This document shows positions 24,250 to 31,871 of a stretch of DNA of 36,450 bases, in pieces; the first letter of the stretch is position 1; every line of letters begins with the position of its first letter. This stretch comes from a bacterium (GTDB lineage: Bacteria; Patescibacteriota; Microgenomatia; UBA1406; GWC2-37-13): contig JAQBTX010000004.1 of assembly GCA_027624795.1 (NCBI GenBank), positions 1 to 36,450 of the forward strand, read 5' to 3'. The notes under the pieces were generated by a model, which did no database searches, had not been told where the DNA came from, and worked only from the letters and a program-made list of their open reading frames with translations. A program made the position numbers and the translations under genes.

Positions 24250-26505
24250 CTATATCTTAGCTTTTTTCAGAAGCAATGAATTGGTAACAACTGAGACCGA
24301 TGAGAATGCCATTGCGAGCCCCGCAAATACAGGATTAAGAAATACTCCAAATATAGGATACAATAATCCAGCCGCTAAGGGAATCCCCACCAGATTGTAG
24401 ATAAATGCCCAGAATAGATTCTGCTTGATAGTTCTTAAGGTTTTACGTGATAGATTAATAGCTTGTGGAATTTTTCCTATATCTCCATGAAGTAATGTGA
24501 TGTCTGAAGATTCAATTGCAACATCTGTTCCTGTTGCCATAGCAATACCAACATCGGCCTGAGTGAGAGCTGGTGCATCATTGATGCCATCTCCTGCCAT
24601 AGCTACAATTCTTCCTTCTTCTTGAAACTGTTTTATAACCTCAGATTTACGCTGTGGCAAAACTTCTGCCTTGACTACGTCAATGCCAACAAGTTTTGCT
24701 ATATATGTAGCTGCTCTTCTGTTGTCTCCGGTAAGCATGACTGTTTGTATACCCAATGTATGAAGTTTTGCAATTGCGTTCTTTGCAGATTCTTTTATGG
24801 TGTCACTTATGGCTAAAATACCTACATTCTCACCGTCAATTTCAATAACAATAACCGTCTTTCCTTCGGATTGTAGTTTTTCTATATCTGAATTGGTATG
24901 GTCATGATCATGGGGCTTTCTGATAATAACCTTCATTTTTTCTATAACACCTTCGACACCAACTCCTTCTGTTTCTTTAAAAGAAGAAACCTTTAATGCA
25001 TTTATTGATAGTTCTTTACCCTTTGTAACTATAGATAAGGCCAATGGATGCTGTGAATACTTCTCTATACTTGAAGCATATTGTATAAGCTTCTGATCTG
25101 AGAAATGGTTGTTAAATGAAATGATATTGGTAACAGAAGGTTTACCGCTGGTAATGGTTCCTGTTTTATCAAAAACCAATGTATTTACGGCATGTAATTT
25201 CTCTAAACTCTCTGCGTTTTTGATGAGGATACCATGTTCTGCACCCTTTCCCACTCCAACTATTATTGCTGTTGGCGTTGCCAATCCTAAAGCGCAAGGA
25301 CAGGCTATTACTAATATACCCACAAAAGCAAGGAGACCAAATGATAGAGCTGTTGAAAAGCCTAAATACAACGACCCTACAGTAAGCCAGAGAATGAGCG
25401 TTATACCCGCTATACCAAGAACAACGGGAACAAAAATTGACGAAATTTTATCTGCTAAGTTCTGTATTTGTGCCTTAGATCCCTGTGCTTGTTCAACTAA
25501 TCTAATGATCTGAGCAAGCACCGTATCTGAGCCTACTTTAGTTGCCCGAATGGTAACACTTCCTTGTTTGTTCATGGTAGATCCCACTACAGTGTCTCCT
25601 TCTTTCTTATCTACGGGCATTGACTCGCCTGTTAACATTGACTCGTCAACTGAAGTAAATCCTTCTAATATGAGACCGTCTACCGGAACTATTTGTCCGG
25701 GCTTTACCATGACTACATCACCAACAATAACTTCTGAAATAGGTATCTCTATTTCCTTCTCATTTCGTATAACAATTGCTGTTTTAGCTTGTAAGTTAAG
25801 AAGCTTTTCAATTGCTTCTCCCGTTTTTATTTTTGAGCGCGCCTCTAAATATTTTCCTAACGTTACGAATCCTATGACTACAATCGTTACATCAAAATAG
25901 GTATATTCAGGTGCTTTCAACAACTCTCTTATAGGAGGGAAAAGGAAAATAAGACTACTATATACAAATGCCGTTAACGTGCCTATGCCAATAAGAGAAT
26001 CCATATTTGCTACCCGGTAGGTAATGAATTTGACTACACCATCTAAAAACGGTCTTCCGATCCAGAACAAAACGACTGTTGAAAGTAAGAATGAGATTGT
26101 ATTAAATAAGGGCATGGGGATAGGGAGATTTGGTATTGAGGGAACTATTTTTGCCGCTATGTCCCACATCATTAAGATAAAAATAAGTAAGGTTATGGGT
26201 AGCACAAAATCAACCTTTGTTTTCATGCGTTCCAGCTCAATAAGTTTTTCTTTTTTAGTTTGATTGAGTTCTAACCCGTGATGAGCATGATTCTTTTCTT
26301 CTTCTAAAGAATATCCGAGCTTGTTAATTTCATGATTCATGGTATGTAATGTCACATCTGAAGAATGGTATGTGATAGAAGCCTTTTCTGTAGCAAAGTT
26401 CACATCACACGTTAAAACACCGGGTAATTTCTGCAGTTTTTTTGTGATTATATTGCTGCAACTTGCACAGCTCATTCCTTTAACCTGAAATGTTTGAGTC
26501 GTCAT
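24250..26505 (-). CDS. copA: Cu+-exporting P-type ATPase
   Basis: The 751-residue pump exports Cu+ at the cost of ATP. It has one N-terminal HMA domain (G-M-S-C13-A-S-C16), a His-rich linker (about 71-76), T-G-E-S (292-295), the transmembrane C402-P-C404 motif of copper-type ATPases, phosphorylation site D446-K-T-G-T, a H-P motif, and G-D-G-I-N-D. I start it at ATG 26505, which gives a normal HMA N-terminus and an 18-bp gap to the DUF305 gene. It is the core of the csoR operon. Confidence 0.96.
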   Translation of the reverse strand: MTTQTFQVKGMSCASCSNIITKKLQKLPGVLTCDVNFATEKASITYHSSDVTLHTMNHEINKLGYSLEEEKNHAHHGLELNQTKKEKLIELERMKTKVDFVLPITLLIFILMMWDIAAKIVPSIPNLPIPMPLFNTISFLLSTVVLFWIGRPFLDGVVKFITYRVANMDSLIGIGTLTAFVYSSLIFLFPPIRELLKAPEYTYFDVTIVVIGFVTLGKYLEARSKIKTGEAIEKLLNLQAKTAIVIRNEKEIEIPISEVIVGDVVMVKPGQIVPVDGLILEGFTSVDESMLTGESMPVDKKEGDTVVGSTMNKQGSVTIRATKVGSDTVLAQIIRLVEQAQGSKAQIQNLADKISSIFVPVVLGIAGITLILWLTVGSLYLGFSTALSFGLLAFVGILVIACPCALGLATPTAIIVGVGKGAEHGILIKNAESLEKLHAVNTLVFDKTGTITSGKPSVTNIISFNNHFSDQKLIQYASSIEKYSQHPLALSIVTKGKELSINALKVSSFKETEGVGVEGVIEKMKVIIRKPHDHDHTNSDIEKLQSEGKTVIVIEIDGENVGILAISDTIKESAKNAIAKLHTLGIQTVMLTGDNRRAATYIAKLVGIDVVKAEVLPQRKSEVIKQFQEEGRIVAMAGDGINDAPALTQADVGIAMATGTDVAIESSDITLLHGDIGKIPQAINLSRKTLRTIKQNLFWAFIYNLVGIPLAAGLLYPIFGVFLNPVFAGLAMAFSSVSVVTNSLLLKKAKI

Positions 26506-26522
26506 AGAGTTATTGCAAAATA

Positions 26523-27089
26523 TTATGTAACATTGAACCACTGCTCTCTCCACTTTTTAAGTGTCGTTATACTTCCTGTTAAAAATGTCTCTACCGCATC
26601 GGCATTGTCGAGTATTTCTTTCCTGCTGCTTTTTGTTCTTATTTCCCGAGTCATGACAATTCCCGCTTCATGATGAGCTATAAGTGCATTAAGAAATCGT
26701 AGATCTACTTTCTCATCAGGTGTCCCAAGATTTGCCACCTTTGGATCTGGTACCGTCCGCGCGTCTTTATACCAATCTTTTTTCCACCCATAGAGTTCTT
26801 CAATGAGTTTTGGTTCTCCTGCTTGAATGGCTATTGCCAACTCTTTTAGTTCATCTCTTTCCGTCTTTTCTGCAATTTGGTTTGAAAGCAGAATCGCTCC
26901 CTTATGATGAGTAGCCATTTGATTTATATATCTTAAATCAACAAATCTATCTGCTTGTCCAAATCCCATTTCTTCCTTTTCGTACATCGTTTGTTGATAT
27001 GAAGGTGATAAGTAATAGCCTCCAGCTAATCCAATTACTAACGAAACAATCATAAGTGAAAGGGTTAAAGGAACAGATAGTTTATTCAT
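26523..27089 (-). CDS. DUF305 family membrane-anchored protein
   Basis: The 188-residue protein has an N-terminal anchor (about 8-28) and a four-helix DUF305 domain with two related His motifs, M-A-T-H-H-K-G-A and L-I-A-H-H-E-A-G-I. The family is common in copper-resistance loci and may bind metal through the paired His; its exact function is not settled. It lies between csoR and copA with a 1-bp gap to csoR, which supports a role in copper handling outside the membrane. Confidence 0.9.
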   Translation of the reverse strand: MNKLSVPLTLSLMIVSLVIGLAGGYYLSPSYQQTMYEKEEMGFGQADRFVDLRYINQMATHHKGAILLSNQIAEKTERDELKELAIAIQAGEPKLIEELYGWKKDWYKDARTVPDPKVANLGTPDEKVDLRFLNALIAHHEAGIVMTREIRTKSSRKEILDNADAVETFLTGSITTLKKWREQWFNVT

Positions 27090-27090
27090 A

Positions 27091-27360
27091 TTAGGATTTT
27101 TTAAATATATTCATAACTTCTACAATTACTTCATCTTTTTTACCATTTTTGATTGCATCTACAACGCATCCTTTGAGGTGATTTTCTAATATCAGATTAT
27201 TTACCTCTTTTAATGCTTTCTGAATTGCTTGTGATTGGTGTATTACATCAATACAATACTCATCCTGCTCTACCATAGATATCACTTTATTCAAATGTCC
27301 ATGAGCTATCTTTAACCGATGAAGTAATCTTTCTTTTGTGTCTTTCGGTCTGTATGCCAT
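27091..27360 (-). CDS. csoR: CsoR-family copper-sensing repressor
   Basis: The 89-residue all-helical repressor has C36, H61 and C65, the same Cu+ ligand set and numbering as M. tuberculosis CsoR. Cu+ binding should release it from DNA. I start it at ATG 27360 because the codons upstream run through the operator and promoter. It is first in a minus-strand operon, csoR-DUF305-copA-HMA, and should repress its own operon through the palindrome at 27381-27401. Confidence 0.93.
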   Translation of the reverse strand: MAYRPKDTKERLLHRLKIAHGHLNKVISMVEQDEYCIDVIHQSQAIQKALKEVNNLILENHLKGCVVDAIKNGKKDEVIVEVMNIFKKS

Positions 27361-27380
27361 AGCTGTATAGGTAATTGCTA

Positions 27381-27429
27381 ATATCCCCCCACTGGGGATA
27401 TAGTACCATGAAAAGACTTCATCTGTCAA
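27381..27429 (-). promoter_or_regulatory. csoR operon promoter and CsoR operator
   Basis: On the minus strand TTGACA (27424-27429), an 18-bp spacer and TACTAT (27400-27405) form the promoter. A perfect inverted repeat with 8-bp arms ATATCCCC and GGGGATAT around 5 bp lies at 27381-27401, starting at the -10 box and covering the transcription start. This is the G/C-run dyad between A/T flanks known for CsoR operators. Repression by occlusion with derepression by Cu+ is expected. Confidence 0.85.
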
Positions 27430-27455
27430 GGACTATTTTGGGGAGTAGATGAATA

Positions 27456-27983
27456 CTAGGGATCGACTACTAGTTGGAGCTGATTTTGAATTTGTGCCTC
27501 TGATTCTTGACCATAGGTGATGAGAGCTTTATCTCCATTTCTTATTTCTTTTCCGAGGAGTTTTTCAACTCTATTACCATTTAAAAAGAACTTAAGAGTA
27601 TTGTTTCCTTCATTACAAAAAGTTTCACCGGTTCCTGTTATCAAACATTCTTCACTCAGAGAAAAGGGTAAAGTTTTAAAAAAATCATCCCAGGTTGTAC
27701 CAGCCTTGGTAACTTGAATACTATTTGGTTCATTAGCAGTTATAAAAGCGTCAGGTGATAATTCATGATACATCGGCGCCGTAAATACTCTAACCGTACC
27801 ATTGGTGACAATTGCAAAACTAGATCTTAAATTCACCCTTTCATCGATTGTCTCAATGTTCTCTTCTCTGTTTACTTCTGTAGAAATTTCTGATTTTTCA
27901 CGCGAAGTTGTAGTCGCTTTAAAGAAAACAAAAGCAACTCCCAGAATGAAAACCAATGAAATGTGCAGCAATATCTTCTTCAT
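27456..27983 (-). CDS. membrane-anchored hypothetical protein
   Basis: The protein has about 175 residues with an N-terminal membrane helix (about 3-21). The C-terminal half reads like a compact domain: E-C-L-I-T, C-N-E-G, F-L-N-G-N, then N-G-D-K-A-L-I-T-Y-G, suggesting a beta-grasp-like fold with a possible disulfide between the two Cys. I recognise no named family. The start is ATG 27983, because TACAAT (27990-27995, preceded by TGT) lies 6 nt upstream. It is next to the copper operon promoter but is read from its own promoter. Confidence 0.7.
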   Translation of the reverse strand: MKKILLHISLVFILGVAFVFFKATTTSREKSEISTEVNREENIETIDERVNLRSSFAIVTNGTVRVFTAPMYHELSPDAFITANEPNSIQVTKAGTTWDDFFKTLPFSLSEECLITGTGETFCNEGNNTLKFFLNGNRVEKLLGKEIRNGDKALITYGQESEAQIQNQLQLVVDP

Positions 27984-28132
27984 AGCTTTATTGTAACATT
28001 GCACTGCTTATCCTAAAGGGATTGTCCCAAATCAACACGAAGCGGCTCATATCATTTGTGTAATAATATGGGTGGGGTGTTTTTTTATTCGATCTTTAGA
28101 ACCTTACCTTTCTTGATATACTTTTGATACTC

Positions 28133-28495
28133 ATGAAACTACGTAAACTGTTCTTAGTACCAATTTTCATTCTTATTGGAATACCTGTATTTCTTTTTGG
28201 AACTCCACGGATCATTGAGAAACTCAATGAAAAATATTATATTGAGAAAAATGCTCTACAAAAACTTGAGATTATCGAATCGGTCTCAACAACCAGTACA
28301 TTAGAGGTGCAGAAAATAGCAAAAGATACGAGGGGAACATATCTTGAAACCTGGTTAGAATTATGTAGAAAACAGTATTTTAATTTAAAAACTGATTGTA
28401 AGCTATCTGACTTAAACAAGTCAAATTTACGTAAATTGAATCAAATACTGGAGACTGGAATTTTGGAGATTGTTGAGGTAGAAAAACAATATTGA
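28133..28495 (+). CDS. small membrane-anchored hypothetical protein
   Basis: The 120-residue protein has an N-terminal membrane helix (about 6-23) and a charged, mostly helical remainder with two Cys (about residues 78 and 89). No family recognised. ATG 28133 is preferred over an in-frame TTG at 28124; a TATACT box (28117-28122) lies 10 nt before it, with TTTAGA 16 bp further up. A stem-loop follows the stop. Confidence 0.6.
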   Translation: MKLRKLFLVPIFILIGIPVFLFGTPRIIEKLNEKYYIEKNALQKLEIIESVSTTSTLEVQKIAKDTRGTYLETWLELCRKQYFNLKTDCKLSDLNKSNLRKLNQILETGILEIVEVEKQY

Positions 28496-28501
28496 AATGT
28501 T

Positions 28502-28526
28502 TACTTTAACCTCATGGGTTAAAGTA
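28502..28526 (+). other. 10-bp stem-loop just after stop codon
   Basis: A perfect inverted repeat, TACTTTAACC and GGTTAAAGTA around a TCATG loop, begins 7 nt after the stop of the hypothetical gene. It lacks a T run, so it is not a classic intrinsic terminator. It may stabilise the mRNA 3' end or be a recombination-linked structure, given the direct repeat 19 bp further on. Confidence 0.55.
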
Positions 28527-28544
28527 TGAATGACTGACTGGGCT

Positions 28545-28568
28545 CCCCTGTTGGGATACTACTCGAAC
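28545..28568 (+). repeat. direct repeat flanking Fic gene, left copy
   Basis: This 24-bp sequence starts CCCCTGTTGGGATA and ends TACTCGAAC. It matches 30133-30156 at 23 of 24 positions in the same orientation. The two copies enclose the first Fic gene and its upstream inverted repeats, like attachment sites or insertion scars. The TGGGCTCCCC at its left also occurs at the 3' end of the tRNA-Asn gene. Confidence 0.75.
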
Positions 28569-28634
28569 TAAAATATTTATAAAAAAATACCTCTTTCTCT
28601 ATCAAACTTCAAACAATCACAATTATAAAATGAC

Positions 28635-29972
28635 TTAGATTACTTCTTTAATTTTATCAATGCAAGGAAGATAGACAATTTTTTTACCTTTAGTGGTTGA
28701 CATTAAATAGCCATTAGATTCTAAAATCATTAAATCCTTACGTGCGGTCTCATAAGATATTTGATTTACAATTTGATGATAACTAATTGAATACGTTTTA
28801 TTTGGTGATTTTAAAGAATTAGCCAATAATTTTACCTGTCGATTATTAAACTGTGGAACCAAATGGGTAAGTGCTCTTAATTTTTGACTCTCTTCCATCT
28901 TTTTTTTATAATAATCGATAAAATCATTAATAGATCTTTCGATGACTTTTAGCTTATAGAATAAAAAGTATGTTAGATCATCCTCATCATATTCACTATA
29001 AATATATGATCTATCATATTGAGCTTTAGAATCCAAAATTATTCTTGAAACTGAAAGATATTTAAAAAGCCAATAACCACGATTTAACAAGTACCAATAA
29101 AAGATTGCTCTCGCTGTTCTTCCATTTCCATCTACAAATGGATGCAAATATGCTAACCAAAAATGAATTATACTTGCTTTTATTACTGGATGTATAAAAT
29201 CAGTTTTCGATTCTTTTTCATTAGCAAAACTAATTAAATTTTTTAGTTCTTCTTTTACAAAATCTTCATCAGGTGGTACAAATACACTTTCTCCTGTAAG
29301 AGAATCTACAACATGTATATTGTCACTGTTTTTTCTAAACCGTCCTGAATCTGTTTGATCAGGCAATGTATTAGTAGTTATTATCTTTTGGATTTCTTGA
29401 ATCATTTCCATACTTAAAGGCAAATCTTTCCATTGTGAAATTTGTTGCATGACCTGAAAATTATTTATGATCATTTGCTCACCTTGAGTCCTTGGTTTCC
29501 TTTTGGATAGAATCATTTCTTTTGCTACCTTTCTAGATGTATTGGCTCCTTCAATTTGACTTGATGCAATAGCCTCTTCAGTTATTCCACTTAAAATCAG
29601 TTGATCTCTTTGTGCAGATACTTGTTTATTTTCCTCAGAAAGTATAAGTCCACTTGCGTAAGAATCTATAAAGCTTATTCTTTGAAACATTATTTTATTA
29701 ATCGTATAGTTAAATTTTCCTTTTAATTTAGACTTTATCGGTGTATTCTCTCTATTGGATAGTCTATTGAATTTAACGAATGTCCATAGTAGTTCGTGTG
29801 AATATTTTTCACTTAAGGGATAATGCCTTACTTTATCCCAGTAGTCGTAAGAATCTTGAGCCATATTAAGCTTCTCTCTTATTTCTTGTGAGTTAATCAA
29901 GTCTATAAGATTAGTACTCGCTTTTGTTATTTCTTCCCTCCATTTTGGCGGATGTGGTATTCTGTTTATCAT
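28635..29972 (-). CDS. Fic family protein with canonical motif and C-terminal winged helix
   Basis: The 445-residue protein has the intact Fic motif H277-P-F-V-D-G-N-G-R-T-A-R288, predicting AMP transfer from ATP to a target hydroxyl. An inhibitory-helix motif, S137-x-x-x-E141-G, lies N-terminal (class II), so activity should be self-restrained. The last 70 residues form a winged-helix DNA-binding segment (Y-E-T-A-R-K-D-L). It may be a regulator, a toxin-like enzyme or part of a mobile cassette: it sits alone between two 24-bp direct repeats. It is very AT-rich compared with its neighbours. Confidence 0.93.
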   Translation of the reverse strand: MINRIPHPPKWREEITKASTNLIDLINSQEIREKLNMAQDSYDYWDKVRHYPLSEKYSHELLWTFVKFNRLSNRENTPIKSKLKGKFNYTINKIMFQRISFIDSYASGLILSEENKQVSAQRDQLILSGITEEAIASSQIEGANTSRKVAKEMILSKRKPRTQGEQMIINNFQVMQQISQWKDLPLSMEMIQEIQKIITTNTLPDQTDSGRFRKNSDNIHVVDSLTGESVFVPPDEDFVKEELKNLISFANEKESKTDFIHPVIKASIIHFWLAYLHPFVDGNGRTARAIFYWYLLNRGYWLFKYLSVSRIILDSKAQYDRSYIYSEYDEDDLTYFLFYKLKVIERSINDFIDYYKKKMEESQKLRALTHLVPQFNNRQVKLLANSLKSPNKTYSISYHQIVNQISYETARKDLMILESNGYLMSTTKGKKIVYLPCIDKIKEVI

Positions 29973-29983
29973 ATTACTACTTT

Positions 29984-30062
29984 ATTACTAGTTTACTAGT
30001 AATTAGTAATAGTGTATCATACTTTTCTAGAAATTATTCCTAATTACTATCTAATTAGGAAT
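29984..30062. promoter_or_regulatory. two inverted repeats upstream of the first Fic gene
   Basis: Immediately upstream of the Fic start are two perfect inverted repeats: ATTACTAGT / ACTAGTAAT with a 2-bp centre (29984-30003), and ATTCCTAATTA / TAATTAGGAAT with a 5-bp centre (30036-30062). Position and symmetry suit operators for a dimeric regulator, possibly the winged helix of this Fic protein. They lie inside the flanking direct repeats, so they would travel with the gene. Confidence 0.6.
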
Positions 30063-30132
30063 ACACTAGTAATATAAATAAAAGTTAAGATTTAATATAT
30101 TTAGATTGTTATGAAGCTCTAATTATATGCCC

Positions 30133-30156
30133 CCCCTGTTGGGATAGTACTCGAAC
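30133..30156 (+). repeat. direct repeat flanking Fic gene, right copy
   Basis: This is the second copy of the 24-bp sequence at 28545-28568, differing at one base (G for C at position 15). The distance between copies is 1588 bp. It lies 39 bp beyond the end of the broken zinc-ribbon gene, in DNA with no other feature. Confidence 0.75.
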
Positions 30157-30195
30157 GGAAGGGTGGGTGAGGGGGTATTTATTTACACGAAACAA

Positions 30196-30426
30196 TCAAT
30201 GCGGCCTATGCTCTTCTCCAACTTTATCAACAAAAAATTCTACTACTCCGCAGTTTGGACAGTAATATACATCGTACTACTCTTTGTTTACAAAGAGCTC
30301 GCCTAATTCTCCCAGTGCTCCCCATCTTGTTCCTTCATGAAATGATTTTGTACCCTTATATTCTAGGTCAATAGTACACCTTGCACATTTTATCTTTTTT
30401 GCATTTTGATTATTGTTTTGTTCCAT
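30196..30426 (-). pseudogene. two-CxxC zinc-ribbon protein interrupted by TAG
   Basis: From ATG 30426 the frame reads 49 residues to an in-frame TAG (30277-30279), then continues open for 26 codons to TGA at 30196. The part before the stop has C14-A-R-C17 and an F-H-E-G-T-R-W-G segment; the part after has C56-P-N-C59. Both pairs are needed for a zinc ribbon, so the stop removes half the metal site. A single base change would restore a 76-residue protein. TAG ends other genes here, so recoding is unlikely; a recent nonsense mutation or a base-calling error is more likely. Confidence 0.8.
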
Positions 30427-30550
30427 AATTGATATTATCTATCAGATATCAAGTTTTTGCAAGATTGGATCAGTGTCTTTTGAGAATTGAGAGATTTAGA
30501 ATTTTGTGACAGTCTAAATAAGGGCTCGCTAAGATAGACGATTTTCGAAT
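30427..30550. promoter_or_regulatory. intergenic region with TTGATAT inverted repeat
   Basis: This gap lies upstream of the broken zinc-ribbon gene and downstream of the second Fic gene. It contains an inverted repeat TTGATAT / ATATCAA with a 10-bp centre (30429-30452) directly before the zinc-ribbon start. TAATAT on the minus strand is about 5 nt from that ATG. No other gene is seen. Confidence 0.4.
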
Positions 30551-31609
30551 TTATTTAATTTGAAAGTAATTATCTGCAGAAAATTGCATTTGCTCCATAA
30601 ATATTTTTTTTATGTGATAGAGATTATTTTGCTCATAAAAGATCACCATAGCTTTTACAAATTCATTCACATCTACATCACGATACGATAATGGAAAATA
30701 TCCGTGAGCTATCAAAATAGCATTTGAGAGCATCCGAGCAGTGCGTTTATTGCCATCGGCAAAAGGTTGTAAGTATGCAATCATGCATGCGGCAATGAGT
30801 GCTTTATCAGGTGGGTATGTGGTGCTATTTATATGGCTGATAATCTTTCGCAACTGAACATCCAATTCTTGTCGTATGGAAATTGGGTTATATAATGTTC
30901 CGGTTATTCTTACTGCTTGTGATCGGATGCCGGAAGGCACATTGAGATTTTTTATCATTAGCCCATGGAGTTGTGTTACATCGCCAAATCTAAGCTGTTT
31001 AAATGTTTGGGTATTATTCAAAATCGAATCAAATGCATACTTATGATTTAAGATCATTATTGCTTCTTCCTTAGTTCGTCCTTTTGCTTCAATCTTTTGC
31101 TTGATCAGTGTTTCTGTTTCCAAAAGATCATATGTGTTTCCCTCTATCTGAGACGACTTCCAAGAAAATTCGATAATAAACCGTTCAAGCTCTCTTTTAT
31201 AAATTGAGGGCTCAAGATCTTTCACGTTCCGTGCATATGATTTCTTGGCATTGTCTAAAATGATTTGCTCTTTTTGGGTAAATAGTGAGGAAAGATTTAC
31301 ATATATTTCATCGTTGAAATGAGCGTGAATGTTCCGCTCATTAAAATTAGTTTGAAAATAGGTACTGATATTTATTTCACGGAGTATGGGGTTTTTTTCA
31401 ATAATCTTATATGTTGTTGACTTTCCTTTTCCTTCTACAGAAACGTGTCCAAGTTCTACCAGTTTATTAAGATCTCTAATAAGAGTGATTCTAGATGTAG
31501 AGGTTGCATTCGAAAGCAGCGTTGCAATCTCTGCTCTGGAGAGCCCTCCTCTACTCTCAAGTAAATCAAGGATTGAAGTTTGCCTTTTGTTTAGATTCGT
31601 ATCATTCAT
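30551..31609 (-). CDS. Fic family protein with His-to-Gln motif and N-terminal winged helix
   Basis: The 352-residue protein has an N-terminal winged helix (about 8-65), an inhibitory motif S152-x-x-x-E156-G-N, and a Fic domain. The active-site motif reads Q281-P-F-A-D-G-N-K-R-T-A-R292, with Gln in place of the catalytic His and Lys in place of the second Gly as in Doc. The codon is CAA, one base from His. Without the general base, classic AMP transfer is doubtful; it may be a regulator or use different chemistry. Its start codon lies next to four ATGATACG elements, implying autoregulation. Confidence 0.9.
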   Translation of the reverse strand: MNDTNLNKRQTSILDLLESRGGLSRAEIATLLSNATSTSRITLIRDLNKLVELGHVSVEGKGKSTTYKIIEKNPILREINISTYFQTNFNERNIHAHFNDEIYVNLSSLFTQKEQIILDNAKKSYARNVKDLEPSIYKRELERFIIEFSWKSSQIEGNTYDLLETETLIKQKIEAKGRTKEEAIMILNHKYAFDSILNNTQTFKQLRFGDVTQLHGLMIKNLNVPSGIRSQAVRITGTLYNPISIRQELDVQLRKIISHINSTTYPPDKALIAACMIAYLQPFADGNKRTARMLSNAILIAHGYFPLSYRDVDVNEFVKAMVIFYEQNNLYHIKKIFMEQMQFSADNYFQIK

Positions 31610-31680
31610 TATTAATTAAAATTGAGTACAAAATGATACGTAAACATATTCGTATCATCAATATATAACAATCGTATCAT
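31598..31680. promoter_or_regulatory. four ATGATACG operator-like elements at Fic start
   Basis: CGTATCAT or its reverse complement occurs at 31598-31605 (inside the first codons of the Fic gene), 31633-31640, 31651-31658 and 31673-31680. The middle two form an inverted repeat with a 10-bp centre. A minus-strand promoter, TTGATG with TATCAT 17 bp on, overlaps them. The winged helix of the Fic protein is the obvious candidate binder. Confidence 0.65.
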
Positions 31681-31736
31681 ATATACTGAGGGAAGTAAAT
31701 AATATGAATTAGGTAGTTCGCATAAGAACGGATGGG

Positions 31737-31808
31737 CTCCCCGACGTGGATTCGAACCACGAACCTTATTCTTAACAGGAATCTGCTCTACCGTTGAGCT
31801 ATCGGGGA
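31737..31808 (-). tRNA. tRNA-Asn (GTT)
   Basis: The minus strand folds as a 72-nt cloverleaf: acceptor TCCCCGA / TCGGGGA, D arm AGCTC...GAGC, anticodon loop CTGTTAA (anticodon GTT, Asn), T arm CGTGG-TTCGAAT-CCACG, discriminator G. The anticodon stem has one mismatch at its outer pair. The full CCA end is not encoded. Confidence 0.95.
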
Positions 31809-31871
31809 TTCAATAGGGACTATTATAACATTCCGACCTGCCAAATCTCAATTACAATGAGATTTTATGCC

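Noticed and set aside
27361-27429. N-terminal extension of CsoR
   Set aside because: The codons run through the CsoR operator and promoter, and CsoR ligand numbering fits the shorter start.
28545-28568. A tRNA gene at the 24-bp direct repeat
   Set aside because: It shares TCGAAC and GGGCTCCCC with tRNA 3' ends, but no acceptor, D or anticodon arm can be folded around either copy.
30196-30426. Evidence for TAG or TGA recoding in this organism
   Set aside because: TAG and TGA end many intact genes at the expected family length, and only this one gene has an internal TAG.
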